Shown: positions 17,368 through 26,323, counted from the first letter of the stretch. The stretch: DNA of 35,247 nucleotides from CAZFLD01 sp964519835 (GCA_964519835.1 CAZFLD010000046.1:1-35247); one strand, 5' to 3'. Numbers and translations are program-made. Notes: generated from the sequence alone by a model not told the origin.

Positions 17368-17518
17368 GAACGACGGCCTCAGAGAGTGTCAGAACCGGAC
17401 AACCTTATCACCTACTCGGACGATCCTGTTAGCACAGCCCCTGATCGACGCAACACTTGGACCATTTACGTTACCGGTAGACGGAGCGTTTTAGCACAAC
17501 TACTCAACTACCCACAGA

Positions 17519-18787
17519 TCACGTGCATCCATCGCTTGTGTTGTTGAGCGGCTTGTGTACCGGTGCGTTGCCCTCAGGTCCGAGGTCGCCCACGGTTGCG
17601 GCAGCGTTGATAAACTCGTTTGTGCGTCGTTGTAGGTCGACTTCGTCCCACATTCGAAAAATCGGTTCTGCGTGGTTCGACACGGTGAGCCCTGCGAAGG
17701 GATACATCGCGAAGATGCGAGCCGCGTCTGATGTGTAGGCGTAGTAACCGCTCCAGTCGACTTCCGGAACATCTGGGAAGTTGCAGGGTCCGTACGCCTC
17801 GGTCAAAACGGCGCACAATTGTTTTCCTCCGGCTGTCGTGAGCCGTGCAATCGCCTCGCGGGCGTAGTCGTGACACAATGCGAGCATCGCGGCGTGGTTT
17901 TGCTTGCGCGCCGCATTCCATGCGGCGGAGTAGACCGAGAGGTCGTAAGTCTCGTGCTTTTTGTGGAGTGAAAACTTGCTTGCTCCGACCCCGGCTCGCT
18001 CCAAGGCCGCCTTATCGTCATCCTGTAGCAAGAGGTCGGGCATAAAGTGTACGTCTACTATGTCGTAGAACTCTGGAACTCGGGCGCCATAGTTTTCCGC
18101 TCCGAGTGCGCTATACGACAGCGGAATACCGTCAGCCTCGATCTCTGTTTTGATTTCTTCTCCGAGCCATCGATTGATGTTGAGGAAGGTTTTGTCCAGC
18201 TCCGGTAGATCCGCTCGGAAGGAAGTCATTCCTTCGTGCCGGGTTTCCGGGTCGCTCACGCGCACCGCCTCGAGTTTTGTGCCGAGAAAGAGAGGTACTT
18301 CGTTAAGTGGGGCGAGCCAGACGACCCTCTCCAGAACACCGTCGTCCCGCATAGCAGGGATGGACCGGCACCAGGCACCCGCAATCGTGCGTGCCGCACG
18401 CTCCTCTTGGCCGATGGCCACGGTCTTTTCGGGAATCATCGTCCAGCTCTGCCATGTATCTAGTCCAAGGTGAACGCCGTGCTTCCGGCAGAGAAACGCA
18501 AGCTCCGTAACCTTCTGTCGCACGTTTGCCGTAAACCCGCCGGGCGCGCGGACCAGGCCCCATGTGGGGATGCGCAGTGCAACATCGGCCGCCTCGAAAT
18601 GGACGTTGCCCGAAAGGTAGAGATTGGGGAACACATCAATACGAAGTGTGTTGTAGCCTCGTTCGGCAGCCTCAACGACGCGCCGTTCCAAGTCACTAAA
18701 CGCTCCGCCGGCGTGACCGCACATAAGCCACGAAAAATCCCACATGCAGATCGTAAGCGGAGAGCCTGTCCGGGGATACTTAATCAT
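17519..18787 (-). CDS. Cellulase-like TIM-barrel glycosidase (PF12876-like)
   Basis: A 422-residue cytoplasmic protein resembling the 'cellulase-like' glycosidase family of clan GH-A. The start PLTICMWDFSWLMCGHAGGAF and RGYNTLRIDVFPNLY are characteristic. VWLAPLNEVPLFLG supplies the NE acid/base motif, and CAVLTEAYGPCNF supplies the likely nucleophile Glu. Length is normal for the family. The ATG overlaps the stop of the GH3 gene in ATGATTAA, an 8-base overlap that implies coupling. Substrate is unknown; with the GH3 and fucosidase genes it probably degrades imported oligosaccharides. The 188 bases downstream, before the sensor gene, contain that gene's promoter and no clear terminator for this one. 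Confidence 0.84.
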   Translation of the reverse strand: MIKYPRTGSPLTICMWDFSWLMCGHAGGAFSDLERRVVEAAERGYNTLRIDVFPNLYLSGNVHFEAADVALRIPTWGLVRAPGGFTANVRQKVTELAFLCRKHGVHLGLDTWQSWTMIPEKTVAIGQEERAARTIAGAWCRSIPAMRDDGVLERVVWLAPLNEVPLFLGTKLEAVRVSDPETRHEGMTSFRADLPELDKTFLNINRWLGEEIKTEIEADGIPLSYSALGAENYGARVPEFYDIVDVHFMPDLLLQDDDKAALERAGVGASKFSLHKKHETYDLSVYSAAWNAARKQNHAAMLALCHDYAREAIARLTTAGGKQLCAVLTEAYGPCNFPDVPEVDWSGYYAYTSDAARIFAMYPFAGLTVSNHAEPIFRMWDEVDLQRRTNEFINAAATVGDLGPEGNAPVHKPLNNTSDGCT

Positions 18788-20462
18788 CGCGGCCTCCCTG
18801 CGGGCGAGTCGCCGGCGCGGTCCGGTTGGTCAGGACCCCAAACACCAGTTCCCGGTGGATCGCCAGAGAATCCTCGGTGGTGGCAACGGGCCGTTTCCCG
18901 AGAAAAGGAGCCTCCCCACAGAGGCAGCGCACCGTGGCGAGCTGAGCCTCGCGCGTTGTAGACCAGGCGTTGACTCGTAGAGGCGCCAGGGAGAAGTACT
19001 GCTCGCCTATGTACGGAGTGCCGTAGCTGACGACGACCGTTTGCTCTCGGGCATAGCAGAGCGCCTCCCACACCGCGCCCCGAGTGCGTTCCCAGGTTGC
19101 GAGATCGACAATCCCAAATCCGATGTTGGAAAATGCGAAGAAAAAGAGATCGTAGTTCTGTCTACGCGTCTGCAATCCGCCGACACCAAGGGCGTTTTCA
19201 AGGTCGACCGTCATGCCGTGTTTTCGTAGGAGCTCCGCGGTAAACCCAAGATCGACTTGGTTTTGCTCGGAGGATGTCGCGACAACAAGCAGGACCCGCG
19301 GATACCTCTCCGAAGTCAACGGAAGCATGTCGGAGCGGTCGAACTCGAGATGGATGGAAGCTCCGGCGAGGCGGTGTGCAACATCGGCCGGCAGAGCGCC
19401 CGGATCCGGCCCCACGGTGGCATCCGGCGGATCACCGCCGTCCAAGCCGTGAAACGCTCGCTGTGCCTCGATACGAGTTACCGCATCATCGAGACGCGTG
19501 TGGCTGAGGCGCCCGCCTTCGGCAGCTTCAACAATGTAGTCGAGGCTTTCCTCGAGGGGCCAAAGCAGAAGGTCGCAGCCGGCTGCAAGGCAATAGAGCT
19601 CCGACTCACGACGGTCCTCGTACCACGGCAGGAAGCCACCCATGATAAGGGCGTCGGACACAACCACCCCCTTAAAGCCGAGTTCTCCTTTTAGGAGGTC
19701 GGTTATGAGCTCGCTGCTGAGTGTGGCGGGTGGTGCCTCGCCGAGAATCCGTTCCCGTTGAGCCGCGGGAAGTGCGATGTGGCCCGCCATGATCATGTGA
19801 ACGCCTTCGTCTATAAGCGCAGAGAACACCGCGCCCGACCATTTGTGCCATGTATCCAAGTCTAGGGGATTTATGCTCGTGACAAAGTGTTGGTTCCGAA
19901 AGTCGAAGCCGTCGCCGGGGAAGTGTTTTGCCGTTGCACTTACACGACCATCCTGCATTCCGCGAACTAGGCTGCGAAGAAGCAGGGAAACCTGATCGGG
20001 CTGATCCCCTGCGGAGCGGACGTTGGTAATCTGGTTTAATGGATTTACGTTCAAGTCGGCGACCGGCGAGTAGCTTGCATGGGCGCCGAGGTGTCGAGCA
20101 CCATCGGCGATCGCGGCCCCGTACTCGTATGCGAGGTCTTGCGAACCTGTGGCTGCCAGGCCGAGGAGTGATGTGAGCTGAGGAAGTCCTTTTACGTTCT
20201 GGCCGACACCCCACTCGAAGTCCCCATGGAAGAGGATCGGCCGCGGGCTTGCCTTGTTCAGCCGATCAACAAGCGCCCGCACTTCGTCCGCGGCGTGATC
20301 GGGGTCCTTGATAACCTCACCCCCAATAAAAACGCCGCCGATCGGATATCGCTCAAAGTAGGCTTCTAAGCCACCCATTTTGTCCGCCGTATTCAAGACC
20401 TGCTGTGAGGTCATGACTGCGGTCATGCAGACCCTTTCTCGTAACGTCATCGCTTTTATCAT
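18780..20462 (-). CDS. GH3 family glycosidase, NagZ/beta-N-acetylhexosaminidase-like
   Basis: A 560-residue GH3 enzyme with an N-terminal TIM barrel (about residues 1-330) and a C-terminal alpha/beta sandwich domain (about 370-540). The barrel has GGVFIGGEV, the block SATAKHFPGDGFDFRNQH at 175-192, MIMAGHIALP, and GVVVSDALIMGGF with Asp270 as nucleophile. In NagZ-type enzymes the acid/base is an Asp-His dyad on the loop after KHFPG. Here His192 is kept, but the Asp position appears to be Asn190. Activity may be a hexosaminidase, a phosphorylase-like variant, or impaired. AGGAAGGGG precedes the ATG. It lies 37 bp downstream of the broken fucosidase gene and overlaps the next glycosidase by 8 bases. 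Confidence 0.88.
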   Translation of the reverse strand: MIKAMTLRERVCMTAVMTSQQVLNTADKMGGLEAYFERYPIGGVFIGGEVIKDPDHAADEVRALVDRLNKASPRPILFHGDFEWGVGQNVKGLPQLTSLLGLAATGSQDLAYEYGAAIADGARHLGAHASYSPVADLNVNPLNQITNVRSAGDQPDQVSLLLRSLVRGMQDGRVSATAKHFPGDGFDFRNQHFVTSINPLDLDTWHKWSGAVFSALIDEGVHMIMAGHIALPAAQRERILGEAPPATLSSELITDLLKGELGFKGVVVSDALIMGGFLPWYEDRRESELYCLAAGCDLLLWPLEESLDYIVEAAEGGRLSHTRLDDAVTRIEAQRAFHGLDGGDPPDATVGPDPGALPADVAHRLAGASIHLEFDRSDMLPLTSERYPRVLLVVATSSEQNQVDLGFTAELLRKHGMTVDLENALGVGGLQTRRQNYDLFFFAFSNIGFGIVDLATWERTRGAVWEALCYAREQTVVVSYGTPYIGEQYFSLAPLRVNAWSTTREAQLATVRCLCGEAPFLGKRPVATTEDSLAIHRELVFGVLTNRTAPATRPQGGRDD

Positions 20463-20499
20463 TGCCCCTTCCTATCGTGCCGTAGTGTGCCGGCCGACC

Positions 20500-21593
20500 T
20501 CACGCCTCGCCCCTCAGCCACGCGGAGTGGTCCGTTTCGCCCACAAGCGTCGGCTCCTCGTCGAACTCGAGCTTGATGATTGTCATCGCTTCATGGGGAC
20601 AGTTGTATGGCAGGCCGGAGATTACCATGCGGTGGTTTGAACTCCGTTCGACTGCGAGCTCTTGCCCCGTGGCAAGCAAGGTGGCGTGGCGCGGCAGGTT
20701 TGCGAAGAGCGGAACGGTGATCTCCGGGGCGCTCCACCAGTTTACGTGGAGGTAGAGAACTTTGTCATGCCGGCTGAAGCGGCCCTGTTTGTAGCAGGTC
20801 TTGTCGATAGGGAAGCTTCGCGAGCCGTAAATTGCCTCGCCGTGAACCCTGAGCCACTCGCCCATCCTTCTCAAGACAAGCGCGTCATCGGGTATAATCG
20901 CGCCACGACCGTCGGGACCGATGTTTAGCAAATAATTGCCTTCCGAACACGCTGCTTTACTGAGGTTCCGCAGCAGCTGTCCAAGTGTTTTTCTGACTGG
21001 GTTATGCCGCGAGTAGCCCCAAGCCGATTCTTCTCCAATCGTCATACATGCCTCCCAGCCCCGGCCGGCGGCACTCGCGGTTACGTGTTGCTCGGGGGTG
21101 TCCAAATCGGCGTCGAGCGCGAGGCGATTGTTCACCAAGATGGAGGGTTGCAGCTCGCAAATTCGGTCCAGCAGCTCTCTTGACCGCCAGAAGGTGGGCA
21201 TGTCCACTTCCTTTCGACCAACATCGACCCAGGCACCGTCGAACCAGAGGACGTCGATCGGTCCGTAGTTGGTGAGAAGCTCCTCGACCATTGTATGCAG
21301 GGAACTCACCATGTCTTCGCGAGACTCAGGGTACTTGTCCGGCTCCCAATATCCCGGCTCGGTCCAGTCCTTGTTCGAGATGTACAGACCGACCCGTAGA
21401 CCGTGACGTCGGCGTCAACGGCAGCGCCGGTGAATGAGCCGGCGAGCTTTTTGTACTCCTCCGCCGGTATGCGCTCGCGGAACATGACCCACTCGCCACG
21501 TTCGAGCAGTGCGTACAAACCCCAATGGATAAAAAGCCCAAACCGGGCCTGGTGAAACCATCGAATCCTTTCCTCGTAGGGCAGCGCTGCCAT
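20500..21593 (-). pseudogene. Alpha-L-fucosidase (GH29), broken by internal deletion and frameshift
   Basis: The 5' part (21593 down to about 21415) reads RIRWFHQARFGLFIHWGLYA and RIPAEEYKKLAGSF, the canonical GH29 start, with AGGAGG five bases before the ATG. The 3' part, in another frame, begins with VGLYISNKDWTEPGYW near 21405 and continues to 20500 with ELLTNYGPIDVLWFDGAW (the nucleophile Asp region), IGEESAWGYSRHN, and NYLLNIGPDGRGAIIPD. The central segment between them is missing. In intact enzymes it carries the KHHDGF block and is about 70-90 residues. I infer one deletion that also shifted the frame, leaving no functional enzyme. A second start within the 3' part at 21312 would yield only a fragment. 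It was once the first gene of the GH29-GH3-glycosidase operon. Confidence 0.86.
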
Positions 21594-21649
21594 GTGAACC
21601 TCCTCGAGATGCCGTTGGTATTTGGGTGTTCACAATAGACCCGTCGGCA

Positions 21650-21775
21650 CTCCCTGTCCGGGACTACTCGATCAGCATCAAGGACGATCTTATCGACGGT
21701 GGCCGCCGGCGCGGGATTCGGAAGGCCGAGCAACGCAAAGGCGACGATTGCCTCTGCCGGTTCTGCCCGTGAATG
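21650..21775 (-). pseudogene. Possible C-terminal remnant of a second GH29-like gene
   Basis: In the 200-bp gap between the fucosidase and ATPase remnants, one minus-strand frame reads AEAIVAFALLGLPNPAPA then ATVDKIVLDADRVVPD. This resembles the GH29 ending, where a GLP-x-P turn precedes a final beta strand; the adjacent fucosidase has ISGLPYNCPHEAMTIIKLEF. It has no start of its own. It could be a vestige of an upstream gene or chance. Confidence 0.28.
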
Positions 21776-21793
21776 GTCTCGTAGTCTGCTTTC

Positions 21794-22640
21794 GTGGACC
21801 GAGTCTACGACGCCCTGAGACAAGAGCATCTCGAGCAGAACCGGCAGATCGCCATGATCACCGGTCCGCGACAGATGGAGAAAAAAACCTCGTCTCGCCT
21901 AGGAGCCGGAGATCACGGTTACTACTCCTGGGATCAACAATCAGACCGTGTATTTATCACACGCGGAGCCGATGCCGTCGCGGTCGATCTTGACCGTGGC
22001 GATCGTTTATCAAGGGCTTTTTCGACCTCTACGCCGATCGCACTCGAAGCATCGTGACCGGCAGTGCGCGCCTGAGCTATGTTCGGCGAGGCGGCGACAG
22101 CCTGATGGGACGCTACTTCCTGTATCGAAAGCATTTGTTTTCGCTTGGAAAGCTTGTTCGACAAGAAGTCGGATTAAAAACCGTCCAGCCACCGCAGAGG
22201 ATGGACACGCCGGCCTTCTTGGACCTTCTCCGATTTGGTGGGTATCTCGAACCCTTCCTTCGCGCGGATACTCGGCTCTACAACCGCTGGCGACGAACAC
22301 GAACCGAGCTCCTCTTTCGCGAAGACCTTCGGGACCTCACTCGTATACAGGAGGCGGGACAGGTCGAGGTGCTCGGCCGGCTACTCGCGGACCGGGCCGG
22401 TCAGATGATCAACTACTCCGATCTCGCGGCCGACGAGAGAACTTTGTCGCGGCCCACATCCTCAAGGCCGTGGACTGGTGGACCGACATTGGCCTGGGAG
22501 ACTTTGCTCTCCATTACCTCCGTGACAAGGCGAAGCGCGACGTAGACCATGTCGCCACACGCGACGGTCATACGTGGTTCCTCGCCGAGAAACGACCGGT
22601 CGAGGTCCCGACGACAACCTTCCTGTCACAGTTGGTCTAG
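21794..22640 (+). pseudogene. DUF4143-type AAA ATPase, multiply frameshifted
   Basis: Three plus-strand frames together spell a protein of the ATPase family with a C-terminal DUF4143 domain. From the GTG at 21794: NRQIAMITGPRQMEKKTSS is the P-loop region, but the usual GPRQ-x-GKTT reads GPRQMEKKT. Near 22013: GFFDLYADRTRSIVTGSARL, continued by YVRRGGDSLMGRYFLYR. Near 22440: ENFVAAHILKAVDWWTDIG then FALHYLRDKAKRDVDHV, typical of DUF4143. The Walker B segment between the first two parts is missing, and the total length is well below the usual 380-420 residues. Its role would have been as a mobile, accessory ATPase of unknown function. It is unrelated to the surrounding sugar genes. Confidence 0.75.
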
Positions 22641-22736
22641 GGGGCGTGCCACACCGGTGATCCAATCGTGCGGTCACATCATCAGGTGAGCAAATGATGC
22701 GAGGCAAGGAATCGATCCGCGCGATATTATCCCCTA

Positions 22737-24536
22737 ATGCAAACAACCGGCCCGTATCTTCCCCCGATCGATGCTTCAATTGTTCCTTTTAGCCGCAAGG
22801 AAACAAACTGGGCGGTGTCCCTCGGTGGCCGACCTCCGGCTGAACCAACGCGACTCTACCTGCGCTACATCTACGGCGGCTCGTCGACGGATCTCTACCG
22901 ACTGGACCTTGGCGACGGAGACCTTTACGAGGTCTACGCCGATCCGTCGCACCTTGTTGCGACTACCAAGGGGGGCGGACGTCTGGAGATTGTGGTTTCC
23001 GATCCCCGCGTGGTGCGCGTGCGCGTCTCGGGGCAGAGCGTTCGCTTCTCGCTGTCCGAGGCGTTCTCTTCGGCCGGAGACTGGCGATGGGAGGAGCTTA
23101 TCCCCGCCTCATGCGCGGAGGCTGATACGAGCCGATGCACGGCGTGGCGGGCCATGATCCGCCAATGCAAGCACTACATCTCCTTGCTCAACGGTGAGGC
23201 AAGGATCGATGCGCAGTGGCGCCCCGGCAGCGAAGGATCGCACCGCCACCATCGTTGTGACCCGCTGGCCTTCGAAATAGCCGCCGGCTCGGAGATCGCT
23301 ATCGAGTCCTACTCCAGCGAGTGGGAGCCGCGCGAATACTCCGTCTCCTTTGACGAGTGCGTTGCCGCCGCGGCAAAGGACTTCCTCAGATGGCATGAGG
23401 CCGGCCCGAGCTATCCGGAGCAATATGCCGCCGCGGGCGCCCTTGCCTCCTACGTTACCTGGTCGGCGATCGTGCCCGCCGGCGGCAACTTCCAGGCACC
23501 GACAATGCTGATGAGCAAGCGATGGATGAACAGCGCCTGGAACTGGGATAACTACTTCAACGCGTGGGGTACGACTCTTCGCGACCCCTCTTTTGCCCGT
23601 ATCCAATACAACCTGCACTTTTCCCACCAGCATCCCCAGGGCGCCCTCGGCGATGCGATAAACGAGCTCACGATCGGCTGGACCTACACAAAGCCGCCGA
23701 TGCACGGGTGGGTCCTCAAGCGTATGCTCGAGATCTATCCGTACACCGACGAGGATCTTCGTCCGCTGTACGAGCCGCTCTGCCGTTGGACCGAGTGGTG
23801 GTTTCGCTACCGTGACGACGATAAGGACGGCATCTGTCAGTACCACCACGGCAACGACTCCGGTTGGGACGACGCAAGTGCCTTCGATGTCACACCTCCG
23901 GTGGAGTCGTCGGACTTGAACGCCCTGCTTGTTATCCAGATGGAGGTCTTGGGCGATTTGGCCGAGCGCTTTGGCATGGCGGATCAGGCCGCCACGTGGC
24001 GCGGGCGAGCGGCGCAAGCCTTGCGTGTTCTTCTCGATCACAGCTTCGTGGACGATCGTTTTGTGGCCATGCAGAGCGGAAGCCACGTGCGAGTCGAGGA
24101 CGGGGGCGACTCACTGCTCTGCTGTATCCCCGTGGTCCTAGGCCACCGCCTTCCGCGCGGGCACTTCGAGGCGCTTGTGGATGGGCTAGCGGACCCCGGA
24201 CGATTCCTGCAGCGGTGCGGATTGTCGACGGAGTCGGGTAGAAGCCCTCATTTTCTGGAAGAGGGGTACTGGCGTGGGCCGATGTGGGCGCCTGCGGTGA
24301 TGATGATTGTGGACGGTCTCCACGACGGCGGCGCGCACTCGCTTGCCGACGAGATTACGAGGCGCTTTTGTGACGCCTGCGCTTCCGGCGGCTTCGCTGA
24401 GTGCTTCAACCCTGTAACAGGTGCGCCCCTCCACGATCCTGCCTATACTTGGACGGCAAACGTGTTTGCCCTGCTCGCCGGGCAACGTGCGGGCGCACCG
24501 GTGCAACCGAAGGAGCGGGTTTATGATCGTTCATGA
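22737..24536 (+). CDS. MGH1-like glycoside hydrolase
   Basis: A 599-residue protein of the MGH1/GH63-like group. An N-terminal beta domain of about 220 residues precedes an (alpha/alpha)6-barrel. Motifs are NSAWNWDNYFNAWGTTLRDP, PQGALGDAINELTIGWTYTK followed by PPMHGWVLKRML, YHHGNDSGWDDASAFD (probable catalytic acid Asp), and EEGYWRGPMWAPAVMMI. These match mannosylglycerate-hydrolase-type and amylo-glucosidase-like proteins; the exact sugar is unknown. The frame is intact despite broken neighbours on both sides. The ATG at 22737 lacks a Shine-Dalgarno sequence; TATTAT lies six bases upstream, so it could be leaderless. Its 3' end overlaps the esterase start by 14 bases. Confidence 0.88.
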   Translation: MQTTGPYLPPIDASIVPFSRKETNWAVSLGGRPPAEPTRLYLRYIYGGSSTDLYRLDLGDGDLYEVYADPSHLVATTKGGGRLEIVVSDPRVVRVRVSGQSVRFSLSEAFSSAGDWRWEELIPASCAEADTSRCTAWRAMIRQCKHYISLLNGEARIDAQWRPGSEGSHRHHRCDPLAFEIAAGSEIAIESYSSEWEPREYSVSFDECVAAAAKDFLRWHEAGPSYPEQYAAAGALASYVTWSAIVPAGGNFQAPTMLMSKRWMNSAWNWDNYFNAWGTTLRDPSFARIQYNLHFSHQHPQGALGDAINELTIGWTYTKPPMHGWVLKRMLEIYPYTDEDLRPLYEPLCRWTEWWFRYRDDDKDGICQYHHGNDSGWDDASAFDVTPPVESSDLNALLVIQMEVLGDLAERFGMADQAATWRGRAAQALRVLLDHSFVDDRFVAMQSGSHVRVEDGGDSLLCCIPVVLGHRLPRGHFEALVDGLADPGRFLQRCGLSTESGRSPHFLEEGYWRGPMWAPAVMMIVDGLHDGGAHSLADEITRRFCDACASGGFAECFNPVTGAPLHDPAYTWTANVFALLAGQRAGAPVQPKERVYDRS

Positions 24537-25457
24537 CAACATTGAGTTTCACAACGCTGCCGAGCTTGTACCATGGGATCACCCTCGTGGGCTCGCCTTG
24601 TATCGCTATCCGCGCGAGGTACGCCGGCACCTTTCGACTCTCGGGCATCACGCGGCGGCCTGTTCCGATGGGGTTGAGTTGCGATTTGCCGGGCCTGCGA
24701 ACAGGGGGGCCGTCACGCTTTCGGCTCGCTGCAACTATGCCTTTGGCGACGGAGCCTCCATTAATTGCTCAAACGGGGGAACGAGGCATTTGCCAAGGCG
24801 AGGTTTGCTCCAACAGTGTGGCGGGTGGTCGCGAACGGCGCCACCGTGGTCTACCACGATGTCGACGGCGTCGGCGCACCGATCCGCCCGCCAATACCCG
24901 TGGAGAAACCAGGAACCCGTTGGCTCGCCTACGGCTCGTCCATCACAAACGCCACACCGGGCTACGTCGAGCATGCCGCCCGCCACGTCGGCGTCGATCT
25001 GTACAACAAGGGCCTAAGCGGTTCGTGCCTCTGCGAGCCCGAGGTCGCCGCGTATCTGGCGGAGGCTGAGGAGTGGGACGTTGCCACCCTGGAACTAGGC
25101 GTAAACATGCGCGGGGGCTTTAGCGCGGACCAATTCGAGTCACGGGCGAGGGCGTTGATCGAGACTATTCGGAGCAAAGCCGAGGCCCGCCCCATGGTCC
25201 TTATCGACATATTTCCAAACTCCGACGACTACCTCATCGAGCCCGGGCCAAACACCGCCAAGAATCGCGGCTTCCGTGCCGCACTAAAGCGAATCCACAA
25301 AGAGATCGCAGACCCAACACTCCAGTACGTCGACGGCGACAGAATCCTTACTTCCTTCTCGGGACTATCCGCCGATCTGATCCACCCGAGCAAGGACGGC
25401 CACCAGCTTATGGGTCGGAACTTGGCGGAGGTGCTTCGCGAGCTGAGGGTGGTGTAG
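24523..25457 (+). pseudogene. SGNH/GDSL-type esterase, frameshifted
   Basis: The ATG at 24523 has GGAG upstream and opens MIVHDNIEFHNAAELVPWDH, a normal N-terminal beta domain of sugar esterases, readable in one frame to about 24760. The rest is in another frame from about 24765: RFAPTVWRVVANG, then the SGNH domain with TRWLAYGSSIT (block I, catalytic Ser), LELGVNMRGG (block III, Asn), and SADLIHPSKDGHQLMG (block V, Asp-x-x-His). All catalytic blocks survive, so the lesion is a small indel between about 24740 and 24790. A TTG at 24765 could start the second part alone. The enzyme would deacylate a glycan. A sequencing error, a recent mutation or programmed frameshifting cannot be told apart here. 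Confidence 0.76.
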
Positions 25458-25500
25458 CGCTAGGCCCAACCAAAACTGCTGGGCAGCCCTCAATCTGCAA

Positions 25501-26313
25501 ATGCCCGAGCGTGTCCCACGTACCAAGTATTCCGCCCATCACCACTGGCCGTTGGTTCGTTCCGAAACCGGGCTCGACGTTGGTCCGGACACTCCGGAGG
25601 ACGAACGACGGTCGGCGTCGCGCTTGTTTGTTGGAAGAGACCACTGGGACTACGGCTTTATGTGGTCGATCCTTATCTCGGCCAACGAGTTTGGCGAGTA
25701 TCGCACGCGTATGGGCCACGCCGTGTATGACCAAGGCGGTACCGACTTCCGTGACGACGCATCGGGGGCATTTGCCTCCGCCGAAGAGGTTCTGGCATTC
25801 GATCCCGTGGAACAACTCCCGAACGTGCCCTCGGCGGAGATCACTCGTCGCTTTGAAGTGCACTACCGGCATTTATGTCACCTGTATCTCCGGGCTTATC
25901 GATCTGTTTGGCTCGGACAAGCTGCTCCTTGAAGCCGGGACCGATCCGGCGGGCTTTGGTCGAGTGACCGAACGCTACTCCGAATGGATCGGCCGCTACT
26001 TCCACGCCTCGCTGAAGCCGACGTGCCGGCGGTGATGGTTCACGACGATATCGTGTGGACGAGCGGTCCGTTTATCCACCCCGACTGGTACCGGCGCTAC
26101 GGCACGACTCATTTCTTTGTCGGTAACGCCGACACTTGCGTGCTCCTCTCAGGGACCCGCGATCAGATTCGCTCTGAAGTGGAGCGGTGTATGAGCATCG
26201 GCAAGGCCTGTCCCGGCTTTATCATGGCGGTAGGCAACCACATCCCCGCGAATACGCCGGTCGAATCCGCCCTCCATTATAATGAGGTATACAACAAGCT
26301 TTCGAAGCGGTGA
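25501..26313 (+). pseudogene. URO-D-like gene, broken by two frameshifts and a deletion
   Basis: Frame 1 from the ATG at 25501 gives DHWDYGFMWSILISANEFGE and YDQGGTDFRDDASGAFASAE. From about 25870 the sense shifts to frame 2 with TGIYVTCISGLIDLFGSD and GFGRVTERYSEWIGRYFHA. From about 26010 it returns to frame 1 with VPAVMVHDDIVWTSGPFIHP. After DWYRRY the text jumps to FFVGNADTCVLLSGTRDQI and the normal end AVGNHIPANTP-VESALHYNEVY. Some 60-80 residues of the barrel are lost at this jump. The protein belongs to the URO-D/methyltransferase superfamily, but a different branch from the gene at 5733. It follows the esterase and glycosidase in the same direction, so it was probably the third gene of that unit. 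Confidence 0.78.
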
Positions 26314-26323
26314 GGCGCCGTCC

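Noticed and set aside
20500..21312. The 3' fucosidase frame as a complete short gene.
   Set aside because: Its upstream bases encode further fucosidase sequence in the same frame and the true N-terminus lies in another frame, so it is part of a broken gene.
21594..22736. A mobile element around the broken ATPase as the cause of gene decay.
   Set aside because: No transposase, terminal inverted repeats or target duplications could be seen.
23109..24086. A 325-codon minus-strand frame opposite the MGH1-like glycosidase.
   Set aside because: The plus-strand frame carries the glycosidase motifs; the antisense frame has none.
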